Assembly: GCA_049509675.1 (NCBI GenBank)
Contig: JBEKZQ010000407.1
Span: 1-10,304, forward strand
DNA: 10,304 bases
Direction: 5' to 3'
DNA from: JBEKZQ01 sp049509675
GTDB taxonomy: Bacteria; Planctomycetota; Planctomycetia; Pirellulales; Thermoguttaceae
The notes under the pieces: model-generated
The model's database searches: none
What the model saw: the letters and a program-made list of their open reading frames with translations, nothing else
Told to the model about the DNA's origin: nothing
Made by a program: the position numbers and the translations under genes
Shown here: positions 1-6,491 of the stretch, piece after piece
How the letters are laid out: each line of letters begins with the position of its first letter
Position numbering within the stretch: position 1 is the stretch's first letter

Positions 1-15
1 TCGGCGTAACGCGCT

Positions 16-104
16 GCGGAAAAAAGGGGACAGGCACCGTGGCTGCGACGTTTCTCCCGCTGCCAAACCAACTTGTGCCACGGAGCCAGTCCCCCTTTTT
101 CCGC
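16..104. repeat. REP-like inverted-repeat element, about 89 bp
   Basis: Two 28-nt arms (16-43 and 77-104) are inverted copies of each other with 25 of 28 positions matching and no gaps, separated by a 33-nt spacer. Each arm read inwards goes GCGG, an A run, then GGGGAC(A/T)GGC and CCGTGGC. The A run at one end and T run at the other mean that RNA from either strand would form a strong stem flanked by A and U tracts, so it could stop transcription in both directions. No coding sequence overlaps it. The core GGGGWCNGG recurs at 143-157 and in both arms at 7252-7317, so this is a dispersed family, not a chance hairpin. Similar palindromes elsewhere are mobilised by REP-associated tyrosine transposases; none is encoded in this window, so that link is inference. 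Confidence 0.75.
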
Positions 105-142
105 CAACCTTGCGCAGTAGTATTAAGGGGTTCGCCCGAAAA

Positions 143-157
143 CACGGACCTGACCCC
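143..157 (-). repeat. Solo arm of the GGGGWCNGG repeat family
   Basis: Read on the minus strand this is GGGGTCAGGTCCGTG. It shares the GGGGWCNGG core with both arms of the element at 16-104 and both arms of the element at 7252-7317, but no inverted partner is visible within about 150 bp. It is best read as a decayed or single half-element lying 38 bp from the complete one. The match is short, so chance similarity in GC-rich DNA cannot be excluded. Confidence 0.4.
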
Positions 158-175
158 GTTGCCCGCTGGACTTTG

Positions 176-213
176 CAATTGTCCTGATGAGTCTTGAGGC
201 AAGAGGACCATTG
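176..213. repeat. Nested hairpin in the left intergenic region
   Basis: CAATTGTCCT at 176-185 pairs with AGGACCATTG at 204-213 (9 of 10 positions). Inside it, CTTG at 193-196 pairs with CAAG at 200-203 around an AGG loop, leaving a 7-nt bulge on the left side. No T run follows on either strand, so it does not look like a simple intrinsic terminator. It lies in non-coding DNA upstream of the first gene. It may be part of a repeat element or a structured leader; nothing here decides between them. Confidence 0.35.
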
Positions 214-379
214 TGGGGGGAGCCGGCGGCGGCTTGCCAGACGCGTATCGCGGCCACGCCGCCTATTGAGCCGGAGAATAGTAATGCAACGAGGCCGACC
301 AACGGGAGGCCGGTCTTGCGGACGAAAAGCCTACAGGCCATTGCATTACTTTGCTGAACGTCAATAAAGGCAAAAAGCC

Positions 380-410
380 CTGGCACGCGCCCGTGTCCGG
401 CGAGTATAAT
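380..410 (+). promoter_or_regulatory. Candidate sigma-70-type promoter for the PHA-family/bioB pair
   Basis: A perfect -10 box TATAAT lies at 405-410. The best -35 match is CTGGCA at 380-385 (4 of 6 to TTGACA) with a long 19-nt spacer. Transcription would start near 417 and give a leader of about 48 nt before the ATG at 465. It also argues against an upstream in-frame ATG at 351, since that ORF would begin before the promoter. The -35 is weak, so only the -10 is convincing. Confidence 0.4.
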
Positions 411-464
411 CCCAACCATTCGGCGGCCGGCGCCGCCCGCAGCAACCACCGCCCGCAAGCCACC

Positions 465-767
465 ATGCCCAAGATCACCCTGGATATCCCCCATTCCCTC
501 GGCCGCGATGGGGCGGTGCGGCGTTTGCAAGGCAAGATCGCCGCGCTGCTGGCCGCCTACCAATCGCACCTCAGCGAAGTGTGCGAGGAGTGGCACGACG
601 GCAAGCTGACCTTTTCCGGCCGCGCCCTGGGGATGAAGATCGCCGGCACGCTTGCGGTCGACGACGATCGCGTTCATCTTTCGGCCGACTTGCCCCTGGC
701 CGCCGCGCTCATGAAAGGCAAGATCGAGGGCCAGGTCCGCGAGCAGATCGGCAAAATGTTGACGTAA
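465..767 (+). CDS. Polyhydroxyalkanoic acid system (PHA_gran_rgn) family protein
   Basis: A 100-aa soluble protein of the PHA_gran_rgn family (PF09650/TIGR02610), linked in other bacteria to polyhydroxyalkanoate granule systems, with no established enzymatic activity. Visible family features are the opening 'ITLDIPHSLG' (residues 4-13), a helix with a 'GAVRRLQGKI' run (16-25), the central 'EEWHDGKLTFSGRALGMKIAGTL' segment (41-63, a strand-rich W-x-F-G-G pattern), and the closing 'LPLAAALMKGKIEGQVREQI' helix (76-95). The start at 465 was chosen over an in-frame ATG at 351 because the homologous part begins there, the length then fits the family, and a TATAAT box lies between the two. No Shine-Dalgarno sequence is visible. 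bioB begins 12 nt after the stop, so the two are probably co-transcribed. No PHA synthase is in view, so a granule role here is not supported by context. Confidence 0.8.
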   Translation: MPKITLDIPHSLGRDGAVRRLQGKIAALLAAYQSHLSEVCEEWHDGKLTFSGRALGMKIAGTLAVDDDRVHLSADLPLAAALMKGKIEGQVREQIGKMLT

Positions 768-779
768 GTCGGACCCCCC

Positions 780-1775
780 ATGCCTCTCGACGCAACCCGC
801 CACCCGTGGCTCGAACTGGCCCAAGCGGTCCTGGGCGGACACGCGCTGCGGGCCGAGGAAGGCCTGGCCATCCTCCGCGCCGACGATGGGCAGTTGCTCG
901 ACCTTCTGGCCGCCGCCTACCGCGTCCGGCATCACTGGTTCGGCAACCGCGTCCATCTGAACTTTCTCATCAACGCCAAGTGCGGCGCATGCGGCGAGGA
1001 TTGCGGCTACTGCGCACAATCCAAAGTCTCGCGGGCCGAGATCCCCCGCTATCCGCTCCTGGGGCCCGAGCAGATCCTCGACGGCGCCCGCATCGCCGTC
1101 GAGCATCGGGCCAAGACTTACTGTATCGTCACCTCCGGCCGGGAGCCTGCCGCGCGCGAGTTGGATATCCTGTGCCAGATCGTGCCCCGGATCAAGGCCG
1201 CCTATGGGGTGAAGGTCTGCGTTTCGCCGGGCTTGCTCAGCCTCCAACAGGCGGCACGCCTGAAGGCCTGCGGCGTGGACCGCGTCAATCACAATCTCAA
1301 TACCGGCCAGGCCTTCTATCCGCGGATCTGCACCACGCACTCCTACCAGCATCGCCTCGACACGCTGGCTGCCATCCGCCGCGCCGGCTTGGAGATCTGC
1401 TCGGGCGGCATCATCGGCATGGGCGAAACCGACGAGGACGTCGTCGACCTGGCCCTGCGCCTGGGCGCCTTTGCGGCCGAGGCCGTGCCGGTCAATTTCC
1501 TGGAACCGATCGCCGGCACGCCCTTGGAGGCCGCACGGCCATTGAATCCCCGTTATTGTCTGAAGGTCTTGGCACTGTTCCGCCTGGCCAATCCGCACGG
1601 CGAATTGCGCATCGCCGCCGGCCGCCAGATGCACCTCGGCAGCTTGCAGCCGTTGGGCCTGTATGCGGCCAACTCGATCTTCGTGGGCGACTACCTGACC
1701 ACTAAGGGCCAGCCCCCGCAAGAAGATTATCGCATGATCGAGGCCCTGGGGTTCGAGGTGGCCGGCGACGAGTAA
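780..1775 (+). CDS. bioB: Biotin synthase (radical SAM)
   Basis: A 331-aa cytoplasmic enzyme catalysing the last step of biotin synthesis: insertion of sulfur into dethiobiotin using S-adenosylmethionine and two iron-sulfur clusters. The radical-SAM motif C-x3-C-x2-C is at Cys71, Cys75 and Cys78 ('ACGEDCGYCAQS'). Likely ligands of the auxiliary [2Fe-2S] cluster are Cys115 ('TYCIVTSGR'), Cys147 ('VCVSPG'), Cys207 ('EICSGG') and Arg282 ('IAAGRQ'), spaced as in the E. coli enzyme. 'NHNLNT' (170-175) and 'GGIIGMGET' (209-217) are further BioB signatures, and the C-terminal 'ANSIFVGDYLTT' is typical. The length is normal and no key residue is missing. Cys68 is an extra cysteine just before the motif. 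The start fits the family N-terminus. Translation is probably coupled to the gene 12 nt upstream, as no Shine-Dalgarno or separate promoter is visible. No other bio gene lies nearby. Confidence 0.97.
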   Translation: MPLDATRHPWLELAQAVLGGHALRAEEGLAILRADDGQLLDLLAAAYRVRHHWFGNRVHLNFLINAKCGACGEDCGYCAQSKVSRAEIPRYPLLGPEQILDGARIAVEHRAKTYCIVTSGREPAARELDILCQIVPRIKAAYGVKVCVSPGLLSLQQAARLKACGVDRVNHNLNTGQAFYPRICTTHSYQHRLDTLAAIRRAGLEICSGGIIGMGETDEDVVDLALRLGAFAAEAVPVNFLEPIAGTPLEAARPLNPRYCLKVLALFRLANPHGELRIAAGRQMHLGSLQPLGLYAANSIFVGDYLTTKGQPPQEDYRMIEALGFEVAGDE

Positions 1776-1796
1776 GGCGGATTATTCACAAAAAAG

Positions 1797-1908
1797 TAGG
1801 GTGGGTCGAGCAAACCGTTGTACTGGTGGGGCTTCGGTCGCTTGCCGCCGGTCTGATTCGTTTACCGGGTGCGGAGCAGAGTTTCGTCGGTTTGCGAGCC
1901 CCACCATA
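1797..1908. repeat. Palindromic intergenic element with competing arms
   Basis: The 21-nt ends (1797-1817 and 1888-1908) are inverted copies with 17 of 21 matches and no gaps, both outwardly starting TA(G/T)GGTGGG and both inwardly ending GCAAACCG. A second copy, TGGTGGGGCT at 1824-1833, is an exact 10-bp complement of 1897-1906, so the right end can pair with either left segment but not both at once. The element begins 21 nt after the bioB stop. Its sequence is unrelated to the GGGGWCNGG elements, so it belongs to a different repeat family. It may terminate bioB transcription or be a miniature mobile element; neither can be proved here. Confidence 0.6.
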
Positions 1909-2144
1909 ATGTTGCGCGACGCGCGGGCCACAGCGCCCTGCACCGGCAGAGCCAGTAGCACTCTTTCCCGCCTTGCCTCATCGCTTTCATCCCGCAGAGA
2001 CTGGCACATGCGACGCATCTTATCTAGCTTCTCCAGTTCAAAAAATCGTGTAATTCCTCAGACTTGGCTAAACCCGGAAAAACTATACCGCCGATACCGC
2101 AAGACGAGGTTCTGTTCTCGCGCACCAACAGGATGCTTACCGGC

Positions 2145-2149
2145 AGGAG
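2145..2149 (+). promoter_or_regulatory. Ribosome binding site deciding the start of the DUF11-repeat gene
   Basis: AGGAG sits 5 nt before the ATG at 2155. The reading frame is open from 1801, so this site, together with the signal peptide that begins right after it, fixes the start at 2155. An ATG at 2164 is the only close alternative. Confidence 0.7.
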
Positions 2150-2154
2150 CCGCC

Positions 2155-4413
2155 ATGTTAAACATGAAATCTGCAATAGCCGTATTTGTGCTCGCTTGGG
2201 GGGGACTGGTCAACGGGGCCTTGGGGCAGGATCCATCCTCGCCGCAGTCCAAGGGGGAGCGGTCGCTGGCCGACCACTTGGGTACTTTGGGCCAATCGGT
2301 CTTCGGCGACAACGCGCGGCAGGTCCGTCCCGCGGCGGCCGAAGAAACCAGCACGCTACCGACCGATCCGCCTGCGGATTCTACCCCGGGCGCGCCGACT
2401 CGTGCTCCCCGGCAGGTGGCTGTCGAACCGGGCAGTCCCGTTGCCGCACCGTTGCACCAGCGGCTTCAAGGGTTCCGCAATTCGCCGTTTGGCAACCCGT
2501 CGGCGAGCAAGTCCGATACGGCCGCCCCGGCTTCCGATCCGCCGGCCGCGCGGCAAGCGAACCCACCGGCCCTGCCGTCGCCGAGTTCATCCTCGCCGAG
2601 CGGTTCCGGTCCGCGGGCGCTCTCCTCGGTATCCATGCCGGACGAGTCGCCCACTTTGCTGGAGGCGCACGCCCCGGCGGAGTCGCGCGCGCCGCTGCCG
2701 GCAACTCCCAGCAAGGATGCCTCCTTGGATGACAGAATGTCGACCGGAACAAAGTTGAAGACGGAAACCAACGTGGACTCCGAAGCGGGCGTACTCTTTG
2801 TCCGCAAGGCGCCAAGTCTGGCCATCGAGACTGTCGGGCCACGGCGGATCTCGGTCGGCAAAGAAGCCGTCTACCAGGTGCTGATCCAGAACGCCGGCGA
2901 GGTGGCGGCCGAGGACGTCACGGTCTTCGTCACGCTGCCGCCGTGGGCAGAGGTGGCCGGCGCCGAGGCCTCGGTGGGTACGACGCATGCGGCGGACGCC
3001 GGCGCCCAACAGGAGGCTAACGCCCCCCGCTCGCCTATCGCCAGCGCCGCTCCCATGCCTGTGCCGGCCGCCGTCGCCACGTCGTCGATCGATTCGTTCC
3101 AATGGAAATTGGGACGCATCGAGTCGAAGGGACGCGAGAAGTTGACGCTCAGAATCATCCCCCGCGAGAGCCGGCCCTTCGATCTGGCGGTCCGCTGGGA
3201 CGCGAAGCCCGTGCCTTCCCAGGCGACCATCGAAGTGCAGGAGGCGAAACTGGCGCTGCGACTGGACGGAGCCCGGGAGGTCCACTTCGGGCAGAAGGAA
3301 GTTTACAAGTTGCGGCTGAGCAATACGGGCAATGGCCCGGCCGAGAACCTGGCGATCCACCTGTTGCCCGTGGGCGGCAGCGATCATCAGGCGATGTCGC
3401 ACAAGCTGGGCACCCTGGCCGCCGGCGAAGAACGGGTCATCGAAGTCGAGCTTACCGCCCGGCAAGCCGGAACGCTGACGATCCAGGTCGACGTGCGGGG
3501 CGACGGCGGCCTGCACGCGGAGTTGACCGAGAAGGTGCTCGTGCAACGGGCCGCGCTGCGGATCGAGGTCGAGGGGCCATCGGCACAATTCGTGAATACG
3601 GTGGCCACTTACCGGGTTCGCGTGCATAACACGGGCACGGCGGCCGCCCGACACTTGAAGCTCTCGGCCACGCTCCCCGCCGGCGCCAAGTACGTCTCCG
3701 GCAGCGAGGGCGCCCACCTGGCTCCCGACGGCGGCAAGGTCCAGTGGAGCGTGGAGAACCTCGATCCGGACGTGGAACGGGCGCTGTCGGTCAAGTGCGC
3801 CCTGGGCACGCCGGGCGCCGCCAAACTGGAAATCGCCAGTACTGCCGACGACGAACTATCGGCTTCGGCCGAGGCCGTGACGCGGGTCGACGGCGTCGCC
3901 GACTTGCGCTTGGACGTGAAAGATCCCGACGGGCCGGTGGCCGTGGGCGAGGAGGCCGTGTACGACGTGAAGGTTCGCAATCGCGGCACGAAGGCCGCAC
4001 AGGACGTCGAGGTCATGACCTACTTCTCCGCCGGCATCGAGCCCATCTCCGCCGAAGGCAGGCCGCATCGCCTGGCGCCGGGACAAGTGGTGTTCACCCC
4101 CATTGCCACGCTGGCCGCGGGGGCGGAAGTGAGCTTGCGGGTCCGCGCCCGCGCCGATGCGGCGGGCAACCACGTCTTCCGCGCCGAGATCCACTGCAAG
4201 ACGCTGGGGACGCGCTTGGTGCGCGAGGAGACCACGCAGTTCTACCAGAACGAGTCGCTGGCCCAGCGGCCGCTCGAGCCGGTCCCGTCGGCCAGTGGCT
4301 CGGCGCCGGACGCCACCGTGTTGCGGGCCGCCGACCGCCGCCACGCGCCGGCGCCCTCCAGTTCCGACGACGGGCCGGACCCCGTGCCCACGCCCGCGCC
4401 GCCGCGACGTTAG
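2155..4413 (+). CDS. Secreted DUF11-type repeat protein
   Basis: A 752-aa exported protein. Residues 1-24 form a signal peptide (charged start, hydrophobic 'AIAVFVLAWGGLV', likely cleavage after 'GALG'). Residues 25-215 are a Pro/Ser/Ala-rich, probably disordered stretch. Four beta-sandwich repeats of the DUF11/CARDB kind follow at about 219-361, 366-465, 467-578 and 583-697. Each has the same pattern: 'L.I...GP..' then 'VG.EAVY.V.I.N.G...A..V.V...LP', seen as 'EAVYQVLIQNAG', 'EVYKLRLSNTG', 'ATYRVRVHNTG' and 'AVYDVKVRNRG'. Repeat 1 is interrupted by an Ala/Pro-rich insert at about 270-310. The tail (700-752) is again Pro-rich, with no membrane anchor or sorting signal. Such repeats usually act as structural or adhesion modules on the cell surface or in the envelope; no catalytic motif is visible. 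It stands alone, converging on the DUF4838 gene. The domain family is clear; the specific role is unknown. Confidence 0.88.
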   Translation: MLNMKSAIAVFVLAWGGLVNGALGQDPSSPQSKGERSLADHLGTLGQSVFGDNARQVRPAAAEETSTLPTDPPADSTPGAPTRAPRQVAVEPGSPVAAPLHQRLQGFRNSPFGNPSASKSDTAAPASDPPAARQANPPALPSPSSSSPSGSGPRALSSVSMPDESPTLLEAHAPAESRAPLPATPSKDASLDDRMSTGTKLKTETNVDSEAGVLFVRKAPSLAIETVGPRRISVGKEAVYQVLIQNAGEVAAEDVTVFVTLPPWAEVAGAEASVGTTHAADAGAQQEANAPRSPIASAAPMPVPAAVATSSIDSFQWKLGRIESKGREKLTLRIIPRESRPFDLAVRWDAKPVPSQATIEVQEAKLALRLDGAREVHFGQKEVYKLRLSNTGNGPAENLAIHLLPVGGSDHQAMSHKLGTLAAGEERVIEVELTARQAGTLTIQVDVRGDGGLHAELTEKVLVQRAALRIEVEGPSAQFVNTVATYRVRVHNTGTAAARHLKLSATLPAGAKYVSGSEGAHLAPDGGKVQWSVENLDPDVERALSVKCALGTPGAAKLEIASTADDELSASAEAVTRVDGVADLRLDVKDPDGPVAVGEEAVYDVKVRNRGTKAAQDVEVMTYFSAGIEPISAEGRPHRLAPGQVVFTPIATLAAGAEVSLRVRARADAAGNHVFRAEIHCKTLGTRLVREETTQFYQNESLAQRPLEPVPSASGSAPDATVLRAADRRHAPAPSSSDDGPDPVPTPAPPRR

Positions 4414-4420
4414 AAACGTC
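4406..4420 (+). terminator. Small perfect hairpin over the DUF11-gene stop codon
   Basis: GACGTT (4406-4411) and AACGTC (4415-4420) are exact inverted copies around a 3-nt AGA loop, and the TAG stop codon lies across stem and loop. No T run follows, so it is at best a weak Rho-independent terminator, and a 6-bp stem can occur by chance. Confidence 0.2.
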
Positions 4421-4558
4421 AGGCTTGCCCGTGCTCATCCGAACGGCCCTTGCGGCCAAGCATGGCGGTTCCCGTCGTGCTAACCGATTCCACGTTCGGC
4501 GCGGAAAACGCGGAGACGTTTCTGGCGGCCCATCGCTGCGAGAACCGGCAGGGAAGAG

Positions 4559-4642
4559 CACTGGCAAGCCAGTGGCACCCGACACTGGCAAAGCCAGTGG
4601 CACCCGACACTGGCAAAGCCCACTGGCAAAGCCAGTGGCACC
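4559..4642. repeat. Tandem short-palindrome cluster between convergent genes
   Basis: Four tandem copies of a palindromic unit whose core is CACTGGCAAAGCCAGTGG: a 7-bp stem CACTGGC/GCCAGTG around AAA, followed by a CACCCGA linker. Unit 1 (4559-4582) lacks one A of the loop, unit 2 (4583-4607) is the complete 25-bp form, unit 3 (4608-4620) is cut off after the stem's right half begins, and unit 4 (4621-4642) has a complete palindrome. They fill the gap between the DUF11 gene (stop 4413) and the DUF4838 gene (stop 4653, minus strand). Each unit can fold alone or pair with its neighbours. The position between two converging genes suits a two-way transcription barrier, which is inference. A plus-strand frame through it reads as repetitive 'HWQSQWH'-type peptide and is not a gene. 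Confidence 0.85.
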
Positions 4643-4652
4643 AACCGTCTGC

Positions 4653-6473
4653 CTACAGCTTCAGGCCCAGTGCCTTGGCCAGTTCGGCGCGGTAGCTGGG
4701 CAGATCGAGCACGGCGCCCTCGTGCAGACGGGTCAGGCCGCTGGCCGAAAGCGTTCGCATGAACGGCGTGAACCGCCCCACGGCCAGCCCGGCCAGCGGC
4801 GACGGGGTCGCCCCGGCCGGCCGCCCTTCGGCCCGGGCCCGTTCCAGAATGGCGTAGTCGACGCTCATCCGCGCGATCTGGACGCGCCGCAAGATGTCCG
4901 GCGCTGCCGCGGCCTGCCGCTCGGCATCTTCCCACAGAAGGTTGGCCTGCGTGAGAAAATCGGCGGTCAGATAGGGTTTTGTGGGCGGATCGTAAATGAA
5001 AACGTGGATGTTGTCCCGTTCGACGCGGTCGTGCAACAGATCGATGTAGGCGCGGATCGGATGCGCGGCCGGGCCATAGTAAGCATCCAGAAACTCGTTC
5101 ATGGCCTGGTTCTCGTCGTAGTCCGGGTTCCACAGGAACTTGGCCGTCAGGTAGCCGCCCAAAGCCGCCAACTCGCTGTGCGGCGTGTCGTAGGTGTCCT
5201 GCTCAAAAATCCCTTTCACGTGGTTGGCCACGAACAGGCGGATGTTCGGTTTCCGCACCCGCTGGTTGGGGAAGGGCAGCAGGTAATGCGCAAAATCGGT
5301 CGTGTAATCCCAGACCCACAAGCGATCAGAGACCTTCGACCACGCCGCGAGGTCCGCGCGAAAGGCCCGATTCGCCGGGCTGTCGCACGTGGCCAGCGGA
5401 TGCGCGAAACAGCATTCGATCGAACACAGCCGCACGATGACGTTGGGCCGCGGCCGCATCTTCTTGGGCGCGTGCCGCGTCCATTGATAGGCCAGCGTTT
5501 CCACCACTTTGCCGGGAAACTCCTTCTCCACGGCCAGCGCCACCCGATTCACCAGGTTCAAGACCGGCGCCCCTTGCGATCCTTCCTCCCGGGCCAGCGC
5601 CTGGCAGCGCGGGCATTGGCAGTGCAGGTCGGTATCGTTCTGCGACACCGAGAAAACCGTGGCGTCGGGCTGTGCCCGCATGGCCGCGCGAATGCCTTCC
5701 GTACACAAGCGGATCACCGCTTCATTGGTGCAGCATAGTTGCGCGTAGCCGTTCTGCCGCCGGCCGTCGACCAGGGAGAAATACTCCGGATGCGCGGCGA
5801 AATACTTCTCCGGCGGCACCAGTCGCGCGAACGTGTGAACGAAGAAGCCGTTGCCGAACCGGACCTTGCCCCCATGCCGGGCCTCCAGCCGCGCCGAACT
5901 GGAATTCATGCGGTTCCGCGCGCACCAGTCACCGTCGAAACACTCGAAGGTGTACGGCTCGCGGTATTCCAAGGCCGGAACCTTGCTCTCCTCCAGCGGG
6001 CCCAAGGCCACGCGCCGCTCGGCGGGAATGCGGTTCACCCCCGGTGCAAACCAGCGGCAGCCCAAATGGTCTTCCAGCAGGCCGTAGACACCGTAGAGGT
6101 TCCCGCGCAAGGCCCCGCCCGCGATGACCAGGTGCGGGCCGGCCGTGCGGATCGTGTATCCCTCATCGCCCAACGAAGCCAGGTCCAGCTTGAGGCCCAG
6201 TCCGGCCAAATGACGGCTTTGGCCCAGCAGGATCTCGTGGCTCGCCACCGGCTCGGAGTCTACGGCAATCGGCAGACGCACCCCGGAGATCTGCGCCAGG
6301 AACGACCGCAACTCTTCGGCCGCATACCGGGTCGACGGCGATGCGCCTTGGGCGATCACGATGCGGTAGTCCGACCGGCCGTTGTCGGCCAATACGCTTT
6401 CCGCTGCCGGCAAAGAAATGGGCGTCAGGCAGCAACCAACGGCAAACAAGCGACACGCGACACGCAGGAACAT
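4653..6473 (-). CDS. Secreted DUF4838 glycoside-hydrolase-like protein
   Basis: A 606-aa exported protein. Residues 1-24 are a signal peptide ('LFAVGCCLTPISLPAA'); Cys14 could be a poor lipobox, but ordinary cleavage after 'PAA' is likelier. Residues 35-145 resemble the N-terminal domain that precedes the barrel in GH67/GH20-like enzymes ('YAAEELRSFLAQISGVRLPI', 'GNLYGVYGLLEDHLGCRWF'). The rest matches DUF4838 (PF16126), with its hallmarks 'SVSQNDTDLHCQCPRC' (275-290, C-x-C-x2-C), 'VRLCSIECCFAHPL' (347-360) and 'WDYTTDFAHYLLPFPN' (388-403). The family is presumed to act on glycans outside the cytoplasm, but its substrate is unknown to me. Length is normal and no disruption is seen. It starts 18 nt after the antitoxin-like gene and has its own ribosome binding site, so it may be carried on the PIN-gene transcript. 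A GH127 gene lies upstream on the opposite strand. Confidence 0.88.
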   Translation of the reverse strand: MFLRVACRLFAVGCCLTPISLPAAESVLADNGRSDYRIVIAQGASPSTRYAAEELRSFLAQISGVRLPIAVDSEPVASHEILLGQSRHLAGLGLKLDLASLGDEGYTIRTAGPHLVIAGGALRGNLYGVYGLLEDHLGCRWFAPGVNRIPAERRVALGPLEESKVPALEYREPYTFECFDGDWCARNRMNSSSARLEARHGGKVRFGNGFFVHTFARLVPPEKYFAAHPEYFSLVDGRRQNGYAQLCCTNEAVIRLCTEGIRAAMRAQPDATVFSVSQNDTDLHCQCPRCQALAREEGSQGAPVLNLVNRVALAVEKEFPGKVVETLAYQWTRHAPKKMRPRPNVIVRLCSIECCFAHPLATCDSPANRAFRADLAAWSKVSDRLWVWDYTTDFAHYLLPFPNQRVRKPNIRLFVANHVKGIFEQDTYDTPHSELAALGGYLTAKFLWNPDYDENQAMNEFLDAYYGPAAHPIRAYIDLLHDRVERDNIHVFIYDPPTKPYLTADFLTQANLLWEDAERQAAAAPDILRRVQIARMSVDYAILERARAEGRPAGATPSPLAGLAVGRFTPFMRTLSASGLTRLHEGAVLDLPSYRAELAKALGLKL

Positions 6474-6479
6474 GATTGG

Positions 6480-6489
6480 CCCCCTTCCT
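6480..6489 (-). promoter_or_regulatory. Ribosome binding site of the DUF4838 gene
   Basis: On the minus strand AGGAAGGGGG ends 6 nt before the ATG at 6473. It occupies most of the 18-nt gap to the preceding gene, supports the chosen start and suggests that DUF4838 is translated independently even if the mRNA is shared. Confidence 0.6.
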
Positions 6490-6491
6490 GT

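Larger units (their letters stand above)
105..464. other. Intergenic region before the PHA-family gene
   Basis: Between the inverted repeat and the first gene are the solo repeat arm (143-157), the hairpin (176-213) and a candidate promoter (380-410). A minus-strand reading frame at 123-341 would encode 72 residues starting MACRLFVRKTG with one hydrophobic stretch. Its C-terminus runs through the hairpin and the repeat arm, and it has no clear ribosome binding site, so it is not called as a gene. No RNA gene was recognised. Confidence 0.5.
1776..2154. other. Intergenic region between bioB and the DUF11-repeat gene
   Basis: This 379-nt gap starts with a palindromic element (1797-1908). The remainder, 1909-2144, has no convincing ORF or RNA gene. 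A TATACC box at 2084-2089 could be a -10 for the downstream gene, but no good -35 stands 16-18 nt before it (GACTTG at 17 nt; TTGGCT only 14 nt away), so a promoter is not called. The plus reading frame is open through this region from 1801, but nothing in that extension resembles the downstream protein and a ribosome binding site marks the true start at 2155. Confidence 0.6.

Noticed and set aside
381..398. Sigma-54 promoter (TGGCACG at 381-387)
   Set aside because: No GC/TTGC-type -12 element lies at the required distance.
123..1721. Minus-strand open frame of 532 codons across the PHA-family and bioB genes
   Set aside because: It is antisense to two clear genes, is rich in Ala/Gly/Gln/Arg from mirrored GC-rich codons, and has no recognisable domain.
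2064..2089. Promoter TTGGCT/TATACC before the DUF11-repeat gene
   Set aside because: The spacing is only 14 nt and both boxes are imperfect.
1801..2154. N-terminal extension of the DUF11-repeat protein by 118 residues
   Set aside because: The extension runs through the palindromic element and the signal peptide would then be internal. A good ribosome binding site marks 2155.
2587..3717. Minus-strand open frame of 376 codons inside the DUF11-repeat gene
   Set aside because: A mirror of biased codons in a well-supported gene; its sequence shows no fold or motif.
4559..4642. CRISPR array
   Set aside because: The units are directly tandem, with no unique spacers and no cas genes nearby.
4450..4695. 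Small plus-strand ORF with 'HWQSQWH' repeats
   Set aside because: It is a translation of the palindromic DNA repeat cluster, which explains its sequence fully.
3744..5738. Plus-strand open frame of 664 codons spanning the DUF11 gene end and the DUF4838 gene
   Set aside because: It crosses two real genes in the wrong frame, the intergenic repeat cluster and the antisense strand of DUF4838. It only reflects high GC.
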